64,000 bases of DNA. Origin: Rhizobium rhododendri. GTDB lineage: Bacteria > Pseudomonadota > Alphaproteobacteria > Rhizobiales > Rhizobiaceae. Position numbers and translations under genes: made by a program. Below, one piece after another: positions 32,994 through 42,143 of this stretch. The notes below the pieces were generated by a model, which was not told where the DNA came from, did no database searches, and worked only from the letters and a program-made list of their open reading frames with translations. The stretch lies in NCBI RefSeq assembly GCF_007000325.2, contig NZ_CP117268.1, positions 806,001-870,000 on the forward strand, in the 5' to 3' direction. Every line of letters starts with the position of its first letter. The stretch's first letter is position 1.

Positions 32994-33737
32994 TTACTTG
33001 TCGGAAGCTGGCACGGCAACCGTGATTACGCAACGCTGCTCGCTTTTGGCCTTTGCGGCCGCTTCAGCACAGGTCGTGAGCGCTTGCTGATTGGCACGCA
33101 CGAGAGCACTGGCATCGGCAATGCCACGCCATCCCTCGGGACTTGACGACTGCATCAGGGCGATCCCCGCATCCCAGCGATCGGCATTCATGACTGTGGC
33201 GGCAATCGCCTTGTCGATCGATCCTGGCAGCAAGCGCGGCCCAAGGGTGAGGAACACTCCGCCCATGACGATGCCGAGGGCCACGGCGCCGAGGAGCCAG
33301 CGATCCTGGGTCTGCCGGTCGCGGGCACTGCTGACGACCTCTCTGATGTCGGCCTCTACCCGCTGCAGACCGCGTTCCCGGTTCTCAAGTGTCCGAACGG
33401 CGTTAGCCGAGATGCGCTCAGCCGCAGTCTCGATCACCCGGGCATAGTGCTCGGGGCCGTTCTTCAAGGCTGGCGACTTCTGGATAGCCGTCAGGTGCTG
33501 CGCGACCAGGACCAGGCTCTCAACCATCTGGCCGATATCCACGCTATGGTCGGCCGGCTGCTGGAACGTCTCGAACCGTTCGAAGGCGGCCTCCACGCCC
33601 TTGCGGATGACCACCATTTCGCCACCGAGATCGCGGGCGAGCTTCTCCACGGTCCGGCGCAAGGCCTCGAAGGCTTCGGTCGCCTCATCGATTTCGGACG
33701 GCATCGCCCGCTCCTGATCGTCGGTGCTGTCAGTCAT
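32994..33737 (-). CDS. DUF6118-like protein next to traA
   Basis: A 247-residue protein: an acidic N-terminus, a helical middle (EATEAFEALRRTVEKLARDL; RISANAVRTLENRERGLQRV), one membrane segment (LLGAVALGIVMGGVFLTLG) and a C-terminal soluble part with two cysteines. The ATG at 33737 has GGAG seven bases upstream. It starts nine bases from the end of the traA remnant. Genes of this type sit directly after Ti-type traA on rhizobial plasmids. A role in conjugation or membrane attachment of the relaxosome is possible but unproved. It seems intact although traA is not. Confidence 0.65.
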   Translation of the reverse strand: MTDSTDDQERAMPSEIDEATEAFEALRRTVEKLARDLGGEMVVIRKGVEAAFERFETFQQPADHSVDIGQMVESLVLVAQHLTAIQKSPALKNGPEHYARVIETAAERISANAVRTLENRERGLQRVEADIREVVSSARDRQTQDRWLLGAVALGIVMGGVFLTLGPRLLPGSIDKAIAATVMNADRWDAGIALMQSSSPEGWRGIADASALVRANQQALTTCAEAAAKAKSEQRCVITVAVPASDK

Positions 33738-33745
33738 ACGCACTC

Positions 33746-36131
33746 CTATCGTTCAAGCCCTTGGCTACGCCCGCGGGAAATCTGTCGGTCCATCTCGCGG
33801 GCAATAGTCTTTTCCTGGCGTATATTGCCGATGCCGAGCTCCTGGGCGCGGCTGCGCACGATAGCCTCCACCTGTGGATCCTTTTCGATCTGAGCAGATA
33901 CCTGGCGCATTTGCCCCTCGACCTTGCCGCGGGCCTTGTCATGGGGCCCGCGAAGGCCCTGGCGCTCCGTCTGTAGTTCCTGCCAGCGATTGATCAGCCG
34001 GTCGGCCCGAACGTTCGGATCGGCCTGCAAAGCCTTTTCCTTCTCCATACCGGCAATCAAATGACTGACGCGCTCGCGGCCGGTATATGCTCGCATAGCT
34101 TTCAAGATATCTGGATCATATCGGGCGGCTGAGGCCATGAGTGCCGGTGACCCCGGCTGGGCCTGCTCCATCTGTCGGCCGGCTCCCTGCAGTTCCAATT
34201 TCTGGCTCGCAAGAATGGGCAGTCCCTGATCCTGCATCCTCGCTGCAGCGGTGAAAGCGCGGGCATACCGGTCGACCGCCTGCTCGAACTGCGACGGCCG
34301 CCGCCATGCCTCAGGCGATCGTGGAATATCTGGCCTGTCCGCCGGCTCACGCTCCCTGGAGGCGGCATTCAGCTTCAAGCCGGCAAAGATGCTGCGCTTC
34401 GGGGTTGCCGCCTGCGGAGGGCGCTCCTCCGCCGTTTTGGGACGATCTTGCAATGGCTGGGGTTGCGACGCTCCATTGCGCCCGAGCTTCAAGCCAGCAA
34501 ATGCGCTACGACGCGGAGCCTGCTGGTGGTCGGAAACAGCCCGAGCGGGATCGCGTTCAGGACCGGCCTGCATTGGGGGTCGCACCTCATCAGAGGCACG
34601 CAGTGCCGACCGGTCCTGAACCTCCCGTGCCGGATGGTCCGCACGGGAGACCAGTTCTTGGACAAGCTTTGGGGCAGGAGCAAGATCAATCTCGCTTCTG
34701 ATGCCAAAATGCTGCGCGACGCCACGGCGCTCGGCAAAGTCCCTGGTATAGTCGAGCGTGGTTTCCTTGGCGCCGGAGCGGCTGAGCCGGCTTTCCATCT
34801 GTCGATAGGCAAGTTCGCCAGCGCCAGCGACTTTCCAGGAATTGCGCTCGGCCGTCGTGCCGTTTGGAAGGTGCACTGTCTGCGATCCGCGATGCTCAAG
34901 CCCGATCCTGTCTCCGATCTCCGGCTTCGCCTCAGCCATTGCCCGACCGAGATCGACGCCCCACGTCGTGTGCTTCTCGCCCCGATCGGTTTCCAGCGTC
35001 ACGAAATAGCTGTCGCGGTTACCGGCCTTGTGTTCGAAGGGCGCAACGCCATGCGCGACCAGACGACCTCCATTGCGATTGAACTCGTCTTGGCTCCCAT
35101 AAAGCTGCACCCCGTCGCGATGGCGGGTCATGGCGACATAGGTCAGATGCCGGTCCATTGTCTCGGACGCCATGACGAACGCCCTGTCCACTGTCGCACC
35201 CTGGTTCTTGTGGATCGTCGTCGCATAGCCATGATCAAAACTTTGGTAGGAATTTGTGTCTATCCTTACCAGGCCAACTCCATCCCCTGGCGACAGCATA
35301 CCGCCGTCGAGCTCTACATGTAGTGCGTCGGGCTCGACGGCCTTGACTGTCCCCAGCATGCCATTCTTCACGCCGAGATCGCGATCGTTCTCCAGGAAGA
35401 CCAGCCGGTCTCCCTCGCCAAAATCGCGCCGGCCATCATTGGTCTGATAGGTGAAGGCTTGCGGCCCCTGCTGCTCCGGGGCGGAACCCTCTCTCTCCAG
35501 AAGATCGCCACCGTCGCGAACCTTGGCAAGCGCGCCGCGCGCCTGCAGCTCGCTTCGGATTGCATCGTTGATGGCGCGAACATCGACACGCCGATGCGCC
35601 ATTGCCACACGGCTGCCATCCGGCCGCTGCTCCCGATCGGCAAGATAGTCGCGAACGATCTCGGCGCGTGCCGCCTCGCGCGTCTCGCTGAACGAAACCT
35701 TGCTGTTGTCCCGATAGGTAGCCAGACCGTCCACTGTGCGATGAGTGGCAAAGGCAACCGAGGCCTCGCGCTGCTCATCGGAAAGATGCGCCGTCTCCAG
35801 GCGCCGGTCGCGATCTACCGATCCATCTTGGCCCACTCGATCTTGCCGGCCGTGTTGCCGATGAGACTTGTGCGGATCGCCATATCCTGCTTGTCTATTG
35901 CACGATCGACATGATGTCGGTCGACGCCATGGCTCCGTGCATGTTTCAAGACCTCCGCCCGGCAGGCCATGGCGTGCTCGACATCGACCATTTCGCGCGT
36001 CGAAAACCGCGGAAGGGCGATCTCCCCGTCGCCAAGTCAGTCCGCGTCGCTTGCAACTCGATGAGAACAGGCGGGTCCATCAAGGACGCAAACGCGTTTT
36101 GAAATGCTACCGGATCCTTGTTGATAGTTAA
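33746..36131 (-). pseudogene. traA: Decayed Ti-type conjugative relaxase/helicase TraA
   Basis: TraA similarity can be followed from about 36131 (DPVAFQNAFASLMDPPVLIE) through FSTREMVDVEHAMACRAEV and HGVDRHHVDRAIDKQDMAIR to the long C-terminal part (YATTIHKNQGATVDRAF, HLTYVAMTRHRDG, helicase motifs V-VI). It is broken in four ways: the N-terminal MobA relaxase domain is missing, frameshifts occur near 36033 and 35820, and in the helicase the sequence passes from LSDEQREA directly to SVAFATHRTVDGLATY, an in-frame loss of about 170 residues that removes Walker A and B. The last 696 codons remain one open frame, which could still give a protein without relaxase or ATPase activity. Two copies of a KRSIFAGLKL-like motif occur in its linker. 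Confidence 0.8.
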
Positions 36132-36191
36132 TCAGGATCCCACGCGACTACTGCCTTGGCCAGCCCCGGCTTACCGGCCTTTAGCGGCTTC

Positions 36192-36383
36192 TTAGAAGGC
36201 GGCTAGGCATCGAGTTAGACTCGTGCGCGTGGGGATCGTGATTTTCGTCCTGACGCTCTCATCGGCCGTAACAGTGAAGGTTATGTTTTCGTTATCGCAA
36301 ATTTCTCCATAAACTTTTTGGGCAGCGGTTGCTTCATCATCCGCCTCGACTAGCGCGGTGTAGGAGACCAGGAAATACGGCAT
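36192..36383 (-). CDS. Small hypothetical protein
   Basis: A 63-residue protein (MPYFLVSYTALVEADDEATA, AQKVYGEICDNENITFTVTA) with an AAGGA sequence just upstream of the ATG. The beta-alpha pattern and acidic middle look like a folded small domain. I do not recognise the family. It lies between the traA remnant and the syrB-like genes. Confidence 0.5.
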   Translation of the reverse strand: MPYFLVSYTALVEADDEATAAQKVYGEICDNENITFTVTADESVRTKITIPTRTSLTRCLAAF

Positions 36384-36559
36384 TCATCATCCTTGAAACC
36401 TGCTTTGATGGATAAGCGTAGGCAGAATCGTGGGTCGCTACCGTCTGTATCTACTACCTCCCGAGCCGGCGAGAGCAATGGCTCGATCGCTGTCACAGCG
36501 GCGGGTGCTTGAAGACCATTTCCCTAATGCGCCAAACAAGACTGCACTGCGACACGGTC

Positions 36560-37147
36560 TCAATTTGCCCGTGAGGCGATCCCAAAACGTTCCAACATCT
36601 GCCTAAGCTGTGCATTCTGGTGCCTCAGTTGTTCCGCGAGGAGCCGCTTCAGGCGGAGGTTTTCGGCAGAAAGCAATGCCAAGTCATCGGAGTGGGTCTC
36701 GACTACGTCGACCGCCATCGCGACAGAAGGCGCTGCGATTGCATCCTTGGCAACAGACCTGCGACGTGTGTAACGACGCTTAAGCGCCTTTACTGTCTGG
36801 CGTGTCGGCTCACTGGCCGGCACCTTCACGACCTGACTATTATTTGGAACCGCATCTTGATGATTTCGCTCAATCTGGTCGGAATCGATTGCCGGCAACA
36901 GACTGTGCGTTTCTCCACCGACCTTGCTGACATCGGCGACTTCGATCTGCTTTTCCAGGTCGGTTGGCAGGTTCTCACAACTGATCGGGGTTTCCGAGTT
37001 GGCGTTGTGCAGAAACGGCAGGGTTGCCTCGGTATCTCTCACCAGAGCCGCGAAATCGGTGTTGCCCCAGATGGATTTCGGCTGTGTTTTTAGTCGCCGG
37101 CGTGCCGATTTGATTTCGACGACGAAACTGCGCTGCTGTGTTCTCAT
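36560..37147 (-). CDS. SyrB-like protein 1
   Basis: A 195-residue protein with a low-complexity N-terminal two thirds, a basic stretch (KALKRRYTRRRS) and a C-terminal coiled coil (LLSAENLRLKRLLAEQLRHQ, then NAQLRQMLERFG). The end LxxQLRxQNAQLRxMLxRF is shared with the next gene and resembles the ending of rhizobial SyrB regulators (ENxxLRKRLG). There is no classical DNA-binding domain, only the basic patch. It is the last of three similar genes on the same strand, 27 bp after the second. Confidence 0.6.
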   Translation of the reverse strand: MRTQQRSFVVEIKSARRRLKTQPKSIWGNTDFAALVRDTEATLPFLHNANSETPISCENLPTDLEKQIEVADVSKVGGETHSLLPAIDSDQIERNHQDAVPNNSQVVKVPASEPTRQTVKALKRRYTRRRSVAKDAIAAPSVAMAVDVVETHSDDLALLSAENLRLKRLLAEQLRHQNAQLRQMLERFGIASRAN

Positions 37148-37174
37148 ATTTTTCTCTGACTGTGGTCTACGTAC

Positions 37175-37777
37175 TCAGGAGCGTTCGAAGCGCTTGAGCA
37201 TTTCTCTGAGCTGGGCATTTTGAATACGTAGCTTTTGCGCCAGCAGATCCTTGAGGTGTTTGATGTCTTCATCCAGGCTTGTCGGGGTCTCAAAAAAAGG
37301 GTCCGCGGTCGAAGATGCGGCATTAATGGGCAAGTCCGCGATGGCACCAGGAATTTCATCTGGCGAGCCGACGCGGACTTTCGTTGCGGACTTCAACCTC
37401 GCCTGCCGAAGCTTCGGCGACTGTGCAGCAGCCTCTACCTCTAGCCGCTCTTCTAACAGATCGGAGTTGGACTGCGCTTTCTCCTTAGTCACCTCGGCCT
37501 TAGCTGTTTCGGGGTAGTCCAATTTCAGATCGGGCGTCTCAGGAACGATTTCGTTCTCAATCGCCGCCAGCGCCGGTGCTAGGTCTTCATGCTTGCCCTC
37601 GTTCACTTGCACGGTTCCAGAGATTGCCTCCTGGGACGAGAGCAGGATAGTCGCAGTTGGCCGCAGTTCTATTTCGACAAGCTTTTGAGCGCTGTCAGGC
37701 GCGCCTGCTTCGTTTGCTGTCTCGGAGGATTTTTGCCGAGACAGCAGCTGCGCTAGATATTTCCAAGGTGGTTTCAT
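37175..37777 (-). CDS. SyrB-like protein 2
   Basis: A 200-residue protein: an acidic, serine/glutamate-rich N-terminus, a basic middle (KLRQARLKSATKVRVGS) and a C-terminal coiled coil (EDIKHLKDLLAQKLRIQNAQ, LREMLKRFERS). The last 25 residues closely parallel those of SyrB-like protein 1. It is tandem with that gene and 141 bp after SyrB-like protein 3. Function is inferred only from family resemblance. Confidence 0.6.
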   Translation of the reverse strand: MKPPWKYLAQLLSRQKSSETANEAGAPDSAQKLVEIELRPTATILLSSQEAISGTVQVNEGKHEDLAPALAAIENEIVPETPDLKLDYPETAKAEVTKEKAQSNSDLLEERLEVEAAAQSPKLRQARLKSATKVRVGSPDEIPGAIADLPINAASSTADPFFETPTSLDEDIKHLKDLLAQKLRIQNAQLREMLKRFERS

Positions 37778-37918
37778 AGGACTTCTTTCTGAGCCGCAGA
37801 TGTGACAATTCTGACAGCTCCGTCCCGGCTCGAAATCGAGCCAAGATATTTTAAAAGCTAAGATATTTGATGGTTACGGAGATAGATTGCGCGAACAGCG
37901 AGCAAAGTTGAAGCGAGA

Positions 37919-38329
37919 TCAAACGCCGAGGCGCTTGCGCAGATCAGCATTTTCAGCGCGCAACTTTTCGGCCAAGGCGTGACGAAGTTTCTTGTTGTCT
38001 TCCTCAAGCTGAAGAAGATCAGCCATGTCATCACTAGCGGTGAGAGGTGCTGGCGGTGTTGCCGGCTGCCTGACAGGCTTGGGATTTGCTGGACCCTTGG
38101 CCTCTGTCTTCGTCGTCGCAGCGGATACGGTAGTTGTCCCGCGCACTGGTCCGCCTTCAGCCTTGCCAATCCGCATCTGGCGGACCTTCGGTGTCTTTGC
38201 AGCTGTAGCGGCTTCAATTTCGGCCTTAGAACGACGAGGCGCGCGCTGTTTTTTAGATTTAGGCGCTTCTGGCGGAGCATCCGGTGCTACAACATCAATC
38301 TGCGCGCCTGTTTCGGTTTCGTCAGTCAT
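37919..38329 (-). CDS. SyrB-like transcriptional regulator
   Basis: A 136-residue protein close to Sinorhizobium SyrB: it starts MTDETETGAQIDVVAPDAPP, has the basic KKQRAPRRSKAEIEAATAAK and ends DLLQLEEDNKKLRHALAEKL followed by RAENADLRKRLGV. SyrB acts as a negative regulator in the syrM/nodD3 symbiosis circuit. The ATG at 38329 is preceded by GGAG; a start four codons upstream is less likely. The closeness to the family consensus makes this the least diverged of the three tandem copies. Confidence 0.75.
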   Translation of the reverse strand: MTDETETGAQIDVVAPDAPPEAPKSKKQRAPRRSKAEIEAATAAKTPKVRQMRIGKAEGGPVRGTTTVSAATTKTEAKGPANPKPVRQPATPPAPLTASDDMADLLQLEEDNKKLRHALAEKLRAENADLRKRLGV

Positions 38330-38496
38330 TGCTATCTCCATGAGCGGGTGAGATTCTTTTCGACTTCAGAACGGCTGGTGTCAACAGAACTGCACTTCAT
38401 TACCGTCTGTTTCAATCAATGAGGCAGAAATCTAGCGAAATTTCGCATCTGCAGAATTGCTTCACAAGGGGTGGTAGGCCGCGATTGCATCCTGGC

Positions 38497-38910
38497 TTAA
38501 GGGACATCTTGCTTCTTTAGGTAGGTTTGATGGATTGGATTAATCGTGAACCTCCGCGGCTCGGTTGTCCAGATTTTGCAGATGAATTCGTATGGCGTAA
38601 GGCCTCGAAGGGCCTTTAGTCGTCGGCCAAAGTTGTAGGCATCGATGAAGTCCATGAGATGATGACGTAGCTGATCGTGGTTGTCGTAGTGGAAGCGTTT
38701 CATCCTTGATGGTACGGTTCATCCGCTCGACTTGGCCGTTGGTCCATGGATGTCGAGGTTTGGTCAGCCGATGTTCTATTTCGAGATCAGCACAGGCCAA
38801 CTCGAACGGATGGCAGCGAAATGGCAGATTGTCCCGGCGCATGGCGTTGATATCTTCAGGCGTCCAGCCATCATCGGTTGGGTCTAGACGTGCCCGTCTG
38901 ATTAAGGCTC
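38497..38910 (-). pseudogene. IS481-family transposase remnant
   Basis: Two frames together give the end of an IS481-type integrase core: CHPFELACADLEIEHRLTKP, RHPWTNGQVERMNRTIKDE, then, after a frameshift near 38697, VKRFHYDNHDQLRHHLMDF, AYNFGRRLKALRGLTPYEF and TEPRRFTINPIHQ. The N-terminal helix-turn-helix and the first catalytic Asp are absent. It joins an IS5-type remnant directly upstream. Confidence 0.8.
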
Positions 38911-39160
38911 TATAGCCAGTGGATTACTGCCAGGCCATCCGGCCTCCGGTCTCGATTTCGGTGATGTGGCGATCGCGTATCAATGGTTCTAACGCTGATT
39001 AGGAGCTTTGAACTGCCGTCTTGGGCGGCGGAATAATGACCTCCACAGTCTCGCCAAAGCATGTTGCCATAAGATCGCGGGTTGACGATTAGGCACATCG
39101 TAATGGCCATGTCAGAGTACTTCCGCTGACCACCTCGAGAAGGGCCGCTGTTGGGACAAC
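38911..39160 (-). pseudogene. IS5-family transposase remnant
   Basis: Pieces of an IS5-type DDE transposase lie in order: RGGQRKYSDMAITMCLIV (about 39075-39130), GETVEVIIPPPKTAVQSS (about 39000-39055), then RDRHITEIETGGRMAWQ and STGYRALIRRAR (about 38900-38985). Stops and frame changes separate them and most of the core is deleted. The right end lies 25 bp before the stop of the GH3 gene, so an IS insertion probably marks this edge of the catabolic island. Confidence 0.55.
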
Positions 39161-39184
39161 ATGCCTGCTCGCATAGCCGCCTCA

Positions 39185-41554
39185 TTAAACGCCGGTTTTG
39201 GGCACCTCCAGTTCGCCCTCATTCAACGCCGTGAAGAGTGCCTCGATATCTGCTTCGGCGATTTCGTCGCCGATGTACCAACTCAACGTGTCATAGAAGC
39301 CGAGGAACGATCCGTCGAGCTTGTTCAGGAGCGCAGTGGCATTTGGCTCGGACATATCGAGTTTTGCCATCAGCAGTGCCGTCAGCGCCGGGGAGGCTTT
39401 TGCGTTTGCAAAGACAAGCGACGGTGGCGATAGCGTCGATAGCGGCACCGGGGGAAAGGTCTCGGAGACGCAGCCAAGGCGGCATTCCAGGCGGATGTCG
39501 CGGGAGGACGCGGCTGCTTCGATCACAAAGGCCTCCGCTTCGAGCACCCAAGTGCCGCGGGAAACATCGAAATACTGGAAATCGCGCGGGGCGAGCGGCA
39601 GGGCCACAACGGTGACCTCGCCGGGGTGGAGCGCGATCTTTGCAAATGCCTTGAGTTCCCGGATGGGCCGCCTGAGGCCCGGCTTTACGGGGCGGACGTA
39701 TAGCTGGACGATCTCCTTGCCGACAACTGATCCCGAATTGCGGATGGTGATGCTGGCCGTACAAGTCATCGAGGGACCGATGTCCTGTCTGTCCAGCACC
39801 ATCTCCTCGTAGGAAAATTGGGTGTAGCTCATGCCATGGCCGAACGGGAAAAGCGGCGGCATGGCCTTGAGGTCATAGAAGCGGTAGCCGACGAATGTTC
39901 CTTCGCTGTAGAGATGCCGACTATTTTCGCCGGGGTAGGTGTGCCAGCCGGGGATATCCTCCAGGCGCGCAGGCATTGTCGTCGTCAGTTTCCCGCACGG
40001 ATTTTGTTCGCCGAACAGCACCCGCGAAACGGCCTCGCCGCCGCCCTGTCCGGGGTAGAAGCAGGCAAGAATGGCATCGACGCGATCGAGCCACGGCATC
40101 TCGACCGCATCCGGCATGGTGAGAACGACGATGACCTTCCGTCGGGCATCGGCGAGGGCGCGGATGAGTTGGTCATGGCCGGCGGCCAGTCTGAGGCTGT
40201 CGCGATCGTTGCCCTCTCCATTGCGGGCCTTCTCGTTCTCGGCAAAGACGATGACCACCTGGGCCGAAGAGGCGGCCGCGAGGACGGCCTGCGTTGCAAA
40301 CCCCAGCGTCGCGTCCTCCGCCCCCGGAAAGGCAACGTGACGCACCGTCAGATCAGGGGAAGCACGCGCGGCGATTTGCGTGAACGGGCTGTCGACCCGA
40401 AATGGGTTGGTCGTCGCGGAGCCCGATCCCTGGATCGTCGGAAGTAGGGCGCCGTCCCCGACGACCAGTATATCGCCGGAAGCGGTCGCATCGAGTGGTA
40501 GGGTCTGATGCTCGTTGCGCAGCAGCACGATGGATTCTGCGGCGATCTGGCGGGCGAGGGCATGGTGGAGATCGAGGTCCGCCGGCACAGCCGGCTGTGC
40601 GCCAGCTTGGCAATGATGGGCGAGGCCGATAACCCGCGCGCAGGCCTCGTCGAGTCTGGATTCGTCGACTTTTCCAGCCTCGATGGCGGCGAGAAGGCGG
40701 GCCTTGCGGGGCTTGCTTTCCGGCATGTCGAGGTCGCTGCCGGCTACCAGAGATGCGGGCCGGTCCTTGATGGCGTGCCAGTCGGACAAGACGAGGCCAT
40801 CATAGCCCCATTCGTCGCGCAGCACGTGCTGCAAAAGCCAGGGGTTCTCCGCGGCCTGGACGCCATTGACCGGGTTATAGGCGCTCATGACCGTCCACGG
40901 GGCGCTTTTTGCGATCGCCCGTTCGAAACCCGCGAGATAGATTTCCCGCAAGGCTCGCTCGTCCACGTCGGAACTGGTCGTCGTCCGCTCGATCTCGGAA
41001 TTATTGCAGGCGAAGTGCTTCAGCGATGCGCCGATGCCATTGTCCTGCAAGCCGGAAATCAGGGCGGCGGCAAGCTCGCCATTGATCACCGGATCTTCCG
41101 AGTAATATTCATAAGCCCGTCCGGCAAGCGGCGTGCGCCGCGTGTTGATGCCGGGGCCGAGGAGGAGATGGATGCCGAGGCTTCGGCATTCGCGCGCCAG
41201 TGCCTCGCCCATCCGGTAGAGCAGGTCGAGGTCCCAGGAGCAGCCGACAAGGTTTCCGTTGGGAAAACAGGTCGCAGGGCGTGTCGTGCCGAACATGCCG
41301 GCTGTGTCGTCGGCTTGCTGGTTCACCACATCCAGAAATGCGGCAAGGCCATTCTCCGCGTCGTCGCCGGCATCGATCTGTGTCGTCGAGTAGCGAACGC
41401 CATAGGTTCCATCGGTCATCAGGATGGATTTTATCCCCAGCCTGTCGATGGCAGCTGTCCTCCAGAGGCCGCAGCCGCTGACGAGCTCGACCTTCTCTGC
41501 CGGCGTCATCGCCGCGACCAGCGAGCGGATTTCCTTTTCGTCAGCGGGAGACAT
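39185..41554 (-). CDS. GH3 beta-glucosidase
   Basis: A 789-residue glycoside hydrolase family 3 enzyme without signal peptide, so cytoplasmic. The N-terminal TIM barrel has MTDGTYGVRY, GPGINTRRTPLAGRAYEYYS (substrate loop), KHFACNN and the nucleophile Asp258 in GLVLSDWHAI. The alpha/beta sandwich domain follows (VVFAENEKARNGEGNDRDSL), then a C-terminal fibronectin III-like domain (FPFGHGMSYTQFSYEEM). It hydrolyses terminal beta-D-glucosides. A ribosome binding site AAGGA precedes the ATG. It is the last gene after the ABC operon, the hydrolase and the MarR gene on the same strand, which suggests it splits a glucoside imported by that transporter. Confidence 0.9.
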   Translation of the reverse strand: MSPADEKEIRSLVAAMTPAEKVELVSGCGLWRTAAIDRLGIKSILMTDGTYGVRYSTTQIDAGDDAENGLAAFLDVVNQQADDTAGMFGTTRPATCFPNGNLVGCSWDLDLLYRMGEALARECRSLGIHLLLGPGINTRRTPLAGRAYEYYSEDPVINGELAAALISGLQDNGIGASLKHFACNNSEIERTTTSSDVDERALREIYLAGFERAIAKSAPWTVMSAYNPVNGVQAAENPWLLQHVLRDEWGYDGLVLSDWHAIKDRPASLVAGSDLDMPESKPRKARLLAAIEAGKVDESRLDEACARVIGLAHHCQAGAQPAVPADLDLHHALARQIAAESIVLLRNEHQTLPLDATASGDILVVGDGALLPTIQGSGSATTNPFRVDSPFTQIAARASPDLTVRHVAFPGAEDATLGFATQAVLAAASSAQVVIVFAENEKARNGEGNDRDSLRLAAGHDQLIRALADARRKVIVVLTMPDAVEMPWLDRVDAILACFYPGQGGGEAVSRVLFGEQNPCGKLTTTMPARLEDIPGWHTYPGENSRHLYSEGTFVGYRFYDLKAMPPLFPFGHGMSYTQFSYEEMVLDRQDIGPSMTCTASITIRNSGSVVGKEIVQLYVRPVKPGLRRPIRELKAFAKIALHPGEVTVVALPLAPRDFQYFDVSRGTWVLEAEAFVIEAAASSRDIRLECRLGCVSETFPPVPLSTLSPPSLVFANAKASPALTALLMAKLDMSEPNATALLNKLDGSFLGFYDTLSWYIGDEIAEADIEALFTALNEGELEVPKTGV

Positions 41555-41605
41555 GGCGGATTTTCCTTTGTCGGCATGCTGGAGGGAAGGACCGCGCGAG
41601 TCCCG

Positions 41606-42088
41606 TCAACAGATCTTCTGGAGCAGTTCCATCAGCATCATGCGTTCTGCGGCCGTCAGCGGGCCAAGGGTCTGCTGCGAGATCTCCAGCGCGATGGAAA
41701 GATTGCGCTCGACCATAGCCCGGCCTTCTTCGGTCAGCGTCAGCACGAGACGCCGCGCATCCGCCGCGTCAGGCGCCGTATGCACCAGGCCGCGCTTCAC
41801 GAGTCGGTCGACGACGCCCTTGATGGTCGCCATGTCCATCGCCGTCTCGCGGCCGAGATTGCCCTGCGAGCAAGGTTGCAGGTCCTTGAGCTTGACGAGC
41901 GCCGCCCACTGGGTGGTCGTCAGCTTCTCGGCGATCAGGTTGGCGAAAATCGACACGTGGCGCTGGTTGGCCTGGCGCAGGAAGAAGCCGATCTGCTCGC
42001 CCAGCGTATACTGCGCCTGGTCGCGTTTCGCCGCTGGCGCTGCTGTACCGTCCGATTCCCGGGCGTTGCCCTTGAGTGGAATGTCCAT
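41606..42088 (-). CDS. MarR-family regulator, NicR-related
   Basis: A 160-residue winged-helix protein: YTLGEQIGFFLRQANQRHVS, LTTTQWAALVKLKDLQPCSQ, ATIKGVVDRLVKRGLVHTAP, DAADARRLVLTLTEEGRAMV. The whole pattern parallels NicR at 60892 in this window (QxGxxLRxAxQRHxSIF, ATIRGIVDRLKARGL, LLFLLRKI versus LMELLQKI), so the two are paralogues. The ATG at 42088 has GAGAGAAG upstream. It lies between the hydrolase and GH3 genes. It is the likely partner of the palindromes at 46665 and 46866 upstream of the ABC operon. Confidence 0.85.
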   Translation of the reverse strand: MDIPLKGNARESDGTAAPAAKRDQAQYTLGEQIGFFLRQANQRHVSIFANLIAEKLTTTQWAALVKLKDLQPCSQGNLGRETAMDMATIKGVVDRLVKRGLVHTAPDAADARRLVLTLTEEGRAMVERNLSIALEISQQTLGPLTAAERMMLMELLQKIC

Positions 42089-42143
42089 CTTCTCTCTCAA
42101 CCTGGCTCATGGCTGCCGAAAGTCGGCGACCCATGAAAAGCCG

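Noticed and set aside
40508..42136. 542-codon open frame on the plus strand opposite the GH3 gene
   Set aside because: It is antisense to a well-conserved GH3 gene and to marR, has no domain pattern and is explained by high GC content at codon third positions.
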